Assembly: GCF_000260985.4 (NCBI RefSeq) | Contig: NC_017857.3 | Location: 1,736,001-1,800,000 of the forward strand | Length of the DNA stretch: 64,000 nucleotides | Origin: Methylophaga nitratireducenticrescens | GTDB lineage: Bacteria > Pseudomonadota > Gammaproteobacteria > Nitrosococcales > Methylophagaceae | Reading direction: 5' to 3' | Shown: positions 55,709 to 62,806 of the stretch, piece by piece | How the letters are laid out: each line of letters opens with the position of its first letter | How positions within the stretch are numbered: the first letter of the stretch is position 1 | Translations under genes and position numbers: made by a program | The notes under the pieces: generated by a model | What the model saw: the letters and a program-made list of their open reading frames with translations, nothing else | What the model was told of the DNA's origin: nothing | Databases searched by the model: none

Positions 55709-57701
55709 TCAGCAGCTGGAGCTCGCCCGAAAACGTCAGCACAGAATGTATCTGTGGTTATTGACGACATTTGTATTGGTTTTCCTGATTATAGTGACGG
55801 TGATCTTTGCATCACGTGGTACCCGTGTTGAGGTTCAGCCGGATGATGCTTCTGATGTATCAATTAACGCTGAGTCCTGGCTGGCAATGGTTATTTTGGA
55901 TTCCGTTTATTCGCTTGCCCAATCTACCCAGATTCAAGTTGCTGCAGAAGGCTTTTATCCTCAAAGACACACCATTGAACGAGCTGATTCTGGCAAAGTC
56001 ATTACGGTCACACTAAATCCGTTGCCAGCTAAGATTAAATTGTCCACATCGCTTGACGATGATCTCACTCAATGGCTGATCGACGATGAAATTATTGCAG
56101 TAGCGAATCACCTTGAGTATGAACTTCCTGCGGGCGAACATCAGCTCATTGCCCAGCATCCACATTATCAAACAACGACGCTTGATCTAACACTCAGCCG
56201 TGGTGAAACAGTAACCCGCGATGTTGAACTGCAACCGCTGCAGGGGGAGTTTGTTGTAAATTCGGTGCCAACTGGCGCAATGGTAACGGTAGATGCTGTT
56301 GAAGTTGGCAAAACACCGCTCACATTTCCACTGCAAGGCGGTTTTCATGATGTGCAATTAACACTGCAAAAATATGAAACCACCGAAGAAACCATCGAGA
56401 TAAAAAATCCCAACCCCACGATAGAAAGAAACTATCGGTTATCTGCGGAAACGGCGGGTGTTCGGTTAAACCTTCAACCCTCAGGTGGACAACTGACATT
56501 AAATGGACTGCGGATCGATAATCAAGACTGGCTTTCGGTTGAAGCGGGTAAACAGCACCGGGTGCACTATTCCAAGCCGGGTTTTTTTCCCAAAACGGAA
56601 ACGTTCACTTTGGACACCAATGAAAAAAGAACCATTGATCTCACCTTGGAAGAAGAAATGGGCAAGGTGGAAGTGTTATCCACGCCATCTGCTGAAGTGA
56701 AAATTGATGGAAAAGCGCTAGGAAATACGCCAATTGAGTTGGAATTAAATGCCATTCCACATGCTCTACAGCTGAGCCTGCAGGGATATCGAACGGTCTC
56801 GAAAAGCATTACCCCAACGGCTAATGAACCACAAAAAATATCCGTTACTTTACTGCCCGAAGCACAAGCCAAAAAAGCTGAAGCCCCCAGAGTGTATAAA
56901 ACCAAAGCTGGTGGTGAGTTAGCACTGTTTTTCCCCAACGACATTATTAAAATGGGTGCAGGGCGTGATGAGCCGGGGCAGCGTGCGAACGAGTTTTTAA
57001 AACAAGTCCGACTTAATCGACCTTTTTATGCCGGTAAACATGAAGTTACTAATGCTGAGTTCCAGCAGTTTGATAGCAGCAAATCAGGCGATAGTCAATT
57101 ACCGATAACCGATGTTAGCTGGCTGGAAGCAGTCAGATTCTGCAACTGGTTAAGCCAGCAGGAAGGCCTGACACTTGTATACGACCTGCAGGGCAATCAG
57201 CTCAATCAAATTAATAGCAATGCCGATGGCTATCGATTATTAATGGAAGCGGAGTGGGAATGGCTGGCTCGAAAAGCGGGTAAACCTGAGCAAACTTTGT
57301 TCGTCTGGGGCAATGATAAAACCATCCCAACCAAAGCAGTGAATATTGCCGATGAATCTGCTAAAGGCAGTGTAAAGCTATATGTGCCAAGATTTTATGA
57401 TGGCTATGCGCGAGTTGCTCCAGTGAAGAGCCTTGAGCGGGAAAAGTCCGGGCTTTACGATTTGGGAGGCAATGTCAGCGAATGGACCCACGACAGTTAC
57501 TCGCTAACGGCACCAAAACCGAATACCGTTTATCAACATGTTCTTGATACCTCAACCATAGCAATGCGTGTGATAAAAGGCGCAAACTGGCGTTCAGGTT
57601 CACTCAGTGAATTAAGAGCGTCCTACCGTGATGGTGCTGAGCAGGGACGCGATATTCTGGGCTTTAGAATCGGCCGTTTTTTATCTGGAGGAAATGAGTG
57701 A
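55695..57701 (+). CDS. PEGA-repeat protein with FGE-sulfatase-like domain
   Basis: 668 residues: one N-terminal helix (about 17-39), a chain of four or five PEGA-type beta domains (about 60-390; typical elements GEFVVNSVPTGAMVTVDAVEVGKTPL and GKVEVLSTPSAEVKIDGKALGNTP), and a formylglycine-generating-enzyme/SUMF1-type domain (about 405-665) with HEVTNAEFQQF, DVSWLEAVRFCNWLS, RLLMEAEWEWLARKAG, YDLGGNVSEWTHDS and GFRIGR. True FGEs have paired cysteines and end GFRC; here they are absent, so this is probably a binding module. The start lies inside the previous gene, and the stop overlaps the next ATG. Confidence 0.88.
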   Translation: MSQFNQQLELARKRQHRMYLWLLTTFVLVFLIIVTVIFASRGTRVEVQPDDASDVSINAESWLAMVILDSVYSLAQSTQIQVAAEGFYPQRHTIERADSGKVITVTLNPLPAKIKLSTSLDDDLTQWLIDDEIIAVANHLEYELPAGEHQLIAQHPHYQTTTLDLTLSRGETVTRDVELQPLQGEFVVNSVPTGAMVTVDAVEVGKTPLTFPLQGGFHDVQLTLQKYETTEETIEIKNPNPTIERNYRLSAETAGVRLNLQPSGGQLTLNGLRIDNQDWLSVEAGKQHRVHYSKPGFFPKTETFTLDTNEKRTIDLTLEEEMGKVEVLSTPSAEVKIDGKALGNTPIELELNAIPHALQLSLQGYRTVSKSITPTANEPQKISVTLLPEAQAKKAEAPRVYKTKAGGELALFFPNDIIKMGAGRDEPGQRANEFLKQVRLNRPFYAGKHEVTNAEFQQFDSSKSGDSQLPITDVSWLEAVRFCNWLSQQEGLTLVYDLQGNQLNQINSNADGYRLLMEAEWEWLARKAGKPEQTLFVWGNDKTIPTKAVNIADESAKGSVKLYVPRFYDGYARVAPVKSLEREKSGLYDLGGNVSEWTHDSYSLTAPKPNTVYQHVLDTSTIAMRVIKGANWRSGSLSELRASYRDGAEQGRDILGFRIGRFLSGGNE

Positions 57702-57838
57702 TGCTATTAAAAAGAATCTTACTGATTGGAGCTTCAATCATGCTGTTAGTGGTCTTATCGTTAATGATTCACAATGCCTGGGCAGGTAAATCGGTTATCA
57801 GTCTGAACTCCCCCGTTTCGTTCCCAGTGGATATCTGA
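57701..57838 (+). CDS. 45-residue exported peptide
   Basis: ATG at 57701 overlaps the preceding TGA, with GGAGGAAATGAG before it as ribosome site. The product begins MLLKRILLIGASIMLLVVLS and has a signal-peptide-like end (HNAWA), leaving GKSVISLNSPVSFPVDI as a 17-residue mature peptide if cleaved. It stops two bases before the channel-protein gene. Tight coupling on both sides and a good ribosome site support translation. It may be a small subunit of the complex, comparable in role to small accessory peptides of other ion-driven machines; no homologue is known to me by name. Confidence 0.72.
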   Translation: MLLKRILLIGASIMLLVVLSLMIHNAWAGKSVISLNSPVSFPVDI

Positions 57839-57840
57839 AC

Positions 57841-58632
57841 ATGAATGATTTGATGAAAAGCTTTGCCGCCTTGATTGTATCGATCATTGTGGTGCACATG
57901 ATTTATATCGGCTTTATCCGGCCAGAAGCTGCACAACTGGTTGAGCTTGCCTTACAACAGCAGCAATCATCACCACGCAATATTGTGGTTATCATCAAAG
58001 ATTACGAACAGGAAATCTGTTTTATTCTGATGTTTTGGGGCTGTTTTTTAATTGCCAGTTCCTACCGGGAAATTCTGAAAACCAAATATCTCTATAGCGT
58101 GGATCTGATAGAAACACCCAAAAATAATGATGATGAAGCACAAACTGACAGTCCTGAACATAAAGAACTGGATGTAAATCGTATTATTCATCGGTTGGAT
58201 AGTGAGATTCCTCAGGATTTAATCTCCTCGCCACTGGTTCAGACTTTACGCGCCTCCTTATGGCGTTACAGCTCGACTAATAACGTACAAAATCTCTCGG
58301 ACGCTATCGAAAGTAATCTGGAAGCGCTGGCCGTCAAACAGGATTCCGAAAATTCCATGATTCGCTACTTGATCTGGGCCATTCCTTCTATTGGCTTTAT
58401 TGGCACAGTGCGTGGTATTGGTCAGGCACTTTCGCAAGCTGATCAAGCACTTGCTGGCGATATTTCCGGCATGACTGATAGTCTTGGTCTGGCATTTAAT
58501 TCGACGTTGGTCGCTTTGTTGATCAGTATCTTTCTGATGTTTTTGTTCCATCAACTGCAACGCATGCAGGACAGCCAGATTGTCGATACCCAAAGCTATT
58601 GTGACAAATACCTGTTGAGACGCATTCGCTAA
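57841..58632 (+). CDS. MotA/TolQ/ExbB-family proton channel protein
   Basis: 263 residues. Helices at about 7-27, 57-75, 175-196 and 218-240. The last two are the conserved MotA_ExbB pair: AIPSIGFIGTVRGIGQALSQAD and SLGLAFNSTLVALLISIFLMFLF, as in TolQ/ExbB (Pro and the small/hydroxyl residues of the ion path kept). In known systems five such subunits surround two ExbD/TolR/MotB helices and convert proton flow to motion. The partner genes follow directly. Confidence 0.92.
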   Translation: MNDLMKSFAALIVSIIVVHMIYIGFIRPEAAQLVELALQQQQSSPRNIVVIIKDYEQEICFILMFWGCFLIASSYREILKTKYLYSVDLIETPKNNDDEAQTDSPEHKELDVNRIIHRLDSEIPQDLISSPLVQTLRASLWRYSSTNNVQNLSDAIESNLEALAVKQDSENSMIRYLIWAIPSIGFIGTVRGIGQALSQADQALAGDISGMTDSLGLAFNSTLVALLISIFLMFLFHQLQRMQDSQIVDTQSYCDKYLLRRIR

Positions 58633-58638
58633 CAGCAA

Positions 58639-59709
58639 ATGGCCTACCGACGTAAAAAAGCCGAAGGTTCCAGTCTGGCATTCCTGGATATCATGTCCTG
58701 TGGATTGGGCGCGGTTATCCTTGTGTTTATGCTGGTCAAGCAGAAAATTGATGAAACCCCGGTTGAAATCGATAATCTTAAACAGGACATCAGTCAGCTT
58801 GAACAGGTGAGGGATGATGCTGAGACCACATTGGGTCAAATAAGGGAACAGCTAAGTAGTGAAAATGCACGTTATCAGGCGTTAAAAAAACAACTGAATG
58901 ATAAGCAGTCGACACTGGAAAGTCAGAGTCAGCAAGTCCAACGATCTGAAAGTGAACTGGATGAACTTAAATCCAGTATTACCTCGATTGAAATACCCAA
59001 ACAACAGGCCGATCTGGTTGAGTCGCCCCGAATAAATGAAGAAAATTACCTGCTGGGTCTCAAAGTTGAAGGCCCCAAAATAGCGATTCTGGTTGATACC
59101 AGTGCTTCAATGACCAATGAAAAACTGATTGATATTATTCGCACCAAAAACAGTTCCCAGCAAAACAAGCAGAATTCCGCCAAATGGCAACGCACTAAAA
59201 ATGTTGTTGAGTGGTTACTGGCACGAACACCGGAAAACAGTGACGTTGTGGTGGTGGCTTTTAGCGAAGATGCCAAGGTATTAGGTGATAAAAAAGGTTG
59301 GCAAAAAGCCAGTGCATCACAAACGACTGCTTCAATTATGAGTGATTTGAATATCATTGTTCCAGAAGGCGCAACAAACCTGCAAAAAGGCTTGAATACC
59401 GTAAATCAGTATTCGCCATCCAACCTCTACGTGATTACTGACGGTTTACCGACCAAAGGGGAATCGCAATATCGTAGTCTGAATCCTTTCTCCAGTTGCA
59501 GTTCGCTCACCGGAAATGCCCAGACGATTTCCGGTAAATGTCGGGTAAAACTATTTCAGCAAACCATCAATGAAAGTGGGAAGCGGGGAGTGCAGGTGGA
59601 TGTCATTATGCTGCCACTTGAAGGGGATCCTGATGCCGTTAATCAATACTGGATTTGGGCTGCCACTACCGGTGGATTACTGATCAGTCCGGCGAGTAAC
59701 TGGCCATGA
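58639..59709 (+). CDS. ExbD/TolR-like anchor fused to von Willebrand A domain (first paralog)
   Basis: 356 residues. The short basic N-terminus leads to a helix reading SLAFLDIMSCGLGAVILVFM (about 12-31). FLDIM with Asp17 matches the FIDVM of ExbD and LLDVL of TolR, whose Asp carries the proton. A coiled coil follows (about 40-115). A vWA domain fills about 140-350 with MIDAS motifs DTSAS, a Thr in EGATNLQKG and VITDGLPT. The vWA stands where ExbD/TolR/MotB have their periplasmic peptidoglycan or TonB-binding part. Six bases after the channel gene, overlapping the next by four. Confidence 0.88.
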   Translation: MAYRRKKAEGSSLAFLDIMSCGLGAVILVFMLVKQKIDETPVEIDNLKQDISQLEQVRDDAETTLGQIREQLSSENARYQALKKQLNDKQSTLESQSQQVQRSESELDELKSSITSIEIPKQQADLVESPRINEENYLLGLKVEGPKIAILVDTSASMTNEKLIDIIRTKNSSQQNKQNSAKWQRTKNVVEWLLARTPENSDVVVVAFSEDAKVLGDKKGWQKASASQTTASIMSDLNIIVPEGATNLQKGLNTVNQYSPSNLYVITDGLPTKGESQYRSLNPFSSCSSLTGNAQTISGKCRVKLFQQTINESGKRGVQVDVIMLPLEGDPDAVNQYWIWAATTGGLLISPASNWP

Positions 59710-60656
59710 AACATCGTAGAAAAGGGATCGATATATTCAGTCTGTCTTTTCTGGACGTGATTTCCTGTGGGTTTGGCGCAGTGGTAATGCTGATTTTGAT
59801 CTCTAAAACCGATGTCGATGTTTCTACCGCCGGTGCCGATGATATCAGCAGTTTACTGGCCTCGTTGATTGGCTTGGAAAACTCGATAGCTGAAGTCAGT
59901 CAGCAAATTGAGCAGGAGCTTTCGACGTTAGAAGGCTTATCGGGTGAAAAACAGGCTATCGCTCAGGCTGAATCTTCTTTGGAAAATCAGCTCAAAGCAC
60001 TTCAGCAAAAAAATGCCGCTCTGGAAGAAAATATTTCGGGATTAAGTTTGGTGGAATCACGCCTAAAGCAGGCAGCTTTGCCAACGCCAAGGAAATCTGC
60101 TGATAAGCGTTCCGAAGAGGTCGGGGGTATTCCGGTCGACAGCGATTATGTGGTGTTTATTATCGACACGTCCGGCAGTATGAAACAGATATGGTCGCGG
60201 GTATCCAGAGAAGTGGTGAACGTGTTGAATATTCACCCTGAAGTGAAAGGCTTCCAGATATTAAATGATATGGGGACATCGATGATTTCCGGCTACGATG
60301 GCCGCTGGATGCCTGATACGCCCTCAACAAGAAACAGTGCCATCAGAATGTTTGAGAATTGGTCAGTTGTCTCCAACAGTAGTCCGGTGGAAGGCGTGGA
60401 AATGGCGTTGAGAAAATATGCCAAACCCAATATCACTACTTCAATCTACGTATTTGGGGATGATTACACCGGATCATCATATGACCCTGTTATTGACCGT
60501 TTAACCAAACAGAACAAGCAACTCAGCGATGGGCGACGATTAGCCAAAATTCATGGAGTAGGCTTTTTATCGGTTAATAGCACTGACAGATTCAGCATAT
60601 TGATGCGAGAGTTGACCAAGCGTAATGAGGGTACTTATATCGCGTTACCGCCCTAG
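59706..60656 (+). CDS. ExbD/TolR-like anchor fused to von Willebrand A domain (second paralog)
   Basis: 316 residues with the same plan as the preceding gene: SLSFLDVISCGFGAVVMLIL helix with Asp17 at the same position, coiled coil (about 48-112), vWA domain (about 145-316) with MIDAS DTSGSMK and the later acidic FGDDYTG. Overlaps the first paralog by four bases (ATGA). Paralogy and pairing suggest a heterodimer in the pore of the ExbB-like pentamer. Last gene of the operon. Confidence 0.88.
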   Translation: MKHRRKGIDIFSLSFLDVISCGFGAVVMLILISKTDVDVSTAGADDISSLLASLIGLENSIAEVSQQIEQELSTLEGLSGEKQAIAQAESSLENQLKALQQKNAALEENISGLSLVESRLKQAALPTPRKSADKRSEEVGGIPVDSDYVVFIIDTSGSMKQIWSRVSREVVNVLNIHPEVKGFQILNDMGTSMISGYDGRWMPDTPSTRNSAIRMFENWSVVSNSSPVEGVEMALRKYAKPNITTSIYVFGDDYTGSSYDPVIDRLTKQNKQLSDGRRLAKIHGVGFLSVNSTDRFSILMRELTKRNEGTYIALPP

Positions 60657-61051
60657 GTGCTGAAGGATATAAAGGTCCTTGCGGAGGCTCCCACGGGGGA
60701 CCATGGGAGCCAGAGAATACATCAAACTCGTTGCCTCGTTCCCACGCTCCTGCGGGGGAGCGCACATCAAGTCTTTAATTAATCCTTACGGGATATAGGT
60801 AATTAAAACTCTGACTTACATCACAAAAAAATATATTTAGTAAAATTAAAAATATGTATTGATATGCGCATATTTTTAAGGAAATTATGTAGTATTAAAT
60901 TCCATAAAATTTAATTTTCTTAAAAATCAAATAAGTGGTGAAGGTTTGAGAGTTTTTACTTTTATTAAAAATTTTTACTGTTAAAAAGAATAAAAGCGAA
61001 AAATTCATTTCCTGAGTAAGGAAATATCAAGGACGAGTAAAGTACAGACAA
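60657..61051. other. Intergenic region with REP-like hairpins, then AT-rich DNA
   Basis: 395 bases without a gene. The first 110 bases hold two GC-rich hairpins (listed separately); the remaining 280 bases are strongly AT-rich and presumably carry the promoter of the CHASE2 gene. Confidence 0.6.
60686..60762. repeat. Two REP-like palindromes
   Basis: GGCTCCCA..TGGGAGCC (60686-60711) and CGTTCCCACGCTCCTGCGGGGGAGCG (60737-60762, read as two halves). The second resembles a dispersed intergenic palindrome (TCGTTCCCACGCTC...GCGTGGGA) common in gammaproteobacteria. They may also end the operon transcript. GC content contrasts sharply with the AT-rich surroundings. Confidence 0.65.
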
Positions 61052-62806
61052 GTGAATAAAATTAATAAAAAATTTGAATTTTTCATCAAAGCACTTGTTT
61101 TTATTTTATTAGGTTATTTTCTAATTTTATTTAACCTTTTCGGTATAAGCGAGATAAGCGATAAATATTTTCAGGATAAACTTTACGCCATATCTTCTCC
61201 ACTGTATCCAGAACAAGCAAGAGATAAAACACTTATATTATTGATAAATGATAATTCACTTACGGCATTACATGAACAAGGTTTTTTTCAGGCTAATGAA
61301 TGGCCTATCTTATATAGCGACCATGGTGTTTTGCTAGCAACATTGCTGAAATATAAACCCAGTAGTTTATTTATCGATATATATTTTAAGCAGGAAAGAT
61401 CTACTGATAATTCAGCACCTAGATTATTATCGATGCTAGATTATTATGGATTGAAGGCAAATATCCCTATTATGTTTGCTGGGGGGTATCCCGATGAGAG
61501 TTTAACTAAATTTCAAAAACAACTAAAAAATCGATTCGAATTGGTTATAAATGGATGGACTTCACCAATTGGTAATTATCCGCTCAATATTGATTCTCAG
61601 AAAACAGTAGCGACCAGACTTTATGAAATTACATGCTTAAACAGTAATGCCAACTCTGGATGTAGCAATATTTCTGAAAAGTTGATTACATCAACAAAAA
61701 ACCTTTCTGTCCGTTGGGGAAGTTCACCTGCCAAGCCAATAGACGAAACTCTCTCAAAAAATTATTGTGAAGCGCCATCAATTCTCTCCTATCTTAGTCT
61801 TGACAACATATTCAATGATCACCTTGCTGTTCAGTGCCCGTTTCATCAAATCTTGCATGCAGATGATCTCATCTATATTGATAAATATGGAACGTCAGAT
61901 CAGAAGGTATTACTCAAAAACACCATTATTAATCGGAACGTCTTATATGGTGCCAATTTTGAAGGATTGCATGACGAGGTGCTATCACCTGTTCACGGTA
62001 AGTTACCTGGTGTTATGTATCACGCAATGGCTTTAGATAATTTAATGGTTGATGGAGAGAAATATTTAAGGGTGAGTGATGCTTTCTCTCAAAAGGTCTC
62101 TCTAATTGCATGGAGTGTTATTGCTTTCTTTATTACTTTCTTAGTTTCAAAGCGTAGTGAATTTGATGACTATTTTAATGGATATTATTCAACATTCATC
62201 TTAAGTGTAAATGCGCTTTTAATTTGGTTATATGGATATTTTATGTTCAGATTTTTTGGTTATGAACCCGGTCATTCAGCAAGCTTTATTCTCGCACTTT
62301 TGGGTGCCGTAACACTCGGAAATAAGTTAGATGAGTTAACTATAAGACTCAGTTCGATAATGACTTCCTCGGCTCAAACCCGACAATTTATTAAAGCACC
62401 TTGTTCAGTGTTTAAAAAACCATTACCCATACCACAACTAAAGGAGAACGTTATGCGTCTACTAATATTAGGGCTCATTACTTGGGCAGTTTTTTCATCA
62501 CAAGTTAATGCGGAAGAAACTCAAGTACTTAGTTTTAGTTTCGAGGAGGTTGAGGTGAAACTTAATGGTCAATATAAATATATAGAGAGTAATGTTATTG
62601 GTGAGCTTCCCATTAGAGTGCTTGAAGAAAATAAAAAAGGTTGGCTCAAATTAGATTCTGAAGTTTCTGATGATCTTTGGATTTCAAAAAGTACTGTTAC
62701 GTTGAATACCGATAAACCAGTAATTGATTGTAAATCTATGGCAATTGGCAAAAACCAACATACGCAACAGCATGGAACCAGGGGAGCAGGCGAAGGATGT
62801 CAATAA
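61052..62806 (+). CDS. CHASE2-domain membrane protein fused to an SH3-like exported domain
   Basis: 584 residues from a GTG with a weak ribosome site. N-terminal helix (about 12-32), CHASE2 extracellular sensor (about 35-345; contains LILLINDNSLTALHEQG, ALLATLLKYKPSSLFIDIYF-like block and HGKLPGVMYHAMALDNL) and three helices (about 348-420). No cyclase, kinase or GGDEF output follows. Instead an in-frame second signal peptide (from Met468) and a 95-residue SH3-like domain follow. An AAGGAG ribosome site lies directly before Met468, so two proteins may be made. Confidence 0.78.
   Translation: MNKINKKFEFFIKALVFILLGYFLILFNLFGISEISDKYFQDKLYAISSPLYPEQARDKTLILLINDNSLTALHEQGFFQANEWPILYSDHGVLLATLLKYKPSSLFIDIYFKQERSTDNSAPRLLSMLDYYGLKANIPIMFAGGYPDESLTKFQKQLKNRFELVINGWTSPIGNYPLNIDSQKTVATRLYEITCLNSNANSGCSNISEKLITSTKNLSVRWGSSPAKPIDETLSKNYCEAPSILSYLSLDNIFNDHLAVQCPFHQILHADDLIYIDKYGTSDQKVLLKNTIINRNVLYGANFEGLHDEVLSPVHGKLPGVMYHAMALDNLMVDGEKYLRVSDAFSQKVSLIAWSVIAFFITFLVSKRSEFDDYFNGYYSTFILSVNALLIWLYGYFMFRFFGYEPGHSASFILALLGAVTLGNKLDELTIRLSSIMTSSAQTRQFIKAPCSVFKKPLPIPQLKENVMRLLILGLITWAVFSSQVNAEETQVLSFSFEEVEVKLNGQYKYIESNVIGELPIRVLEENKKGWLKLDSEVSDDLWISKSTVTLNTDKPVIDCKSMAIGKNQHTQQHGTRGAGEGCQ
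62453..62806 (+). CDS. Internal in-frame gene: exported SH3-like protein
   Basis: Starting at ATG 62453 with AAGGAGAACGTT just upstream, in the same frame as the CHASE2 protein. The 117-residue product has a signal peptide (MRLLILGLITWAVFSSQVNA) and a bacterial SH3-like beta domain (VKLNGQYKYIES, IRVLEENKKGWLKL, LWISKSTVTL). The ribosome site and the signal peptide suggest an originally separate gene whose upstream neighbour has lost its stop codon. Its 3' end overlaps the M48 gene. Confidence 0.6.
   Translation: MRLLILGLITWAVFSSQVNAEETQVLSFSFEEVEVKLNGQYKYIESNVIGELPIRVLEENKKGWLKLDSEVSDDLWISKSTVTLNTDKPVIDCKSMAIGKNQHTQQHGTRGAGEGCQ

Noticed and set aside
56940-57701. Active formylglycine-generating enzyme
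   Set aside because: The paired cysteines and GFRC end are absent and no sulfatase gene lies nearby.
58258-58839. 193-codon leftward frame inside the stator operon
   Set aside because: Antisense shadow of the channel and vWA genes, whose domains and overlaps are clear.
52423-60656. Assignment of the operon as a Zorya-type or Tol-Pal system
   Set aside because: The channel protein is similar in family, but there is no OmpA-domain ZorB, no ZorC-E helicase/nuclease genes and no TolA, TolB or Pal.
60686-60762. Possible CRISPR repeats
   Set aside because: Only two different palindromes without equal repeats or spacers; they fit REP-like elements better.
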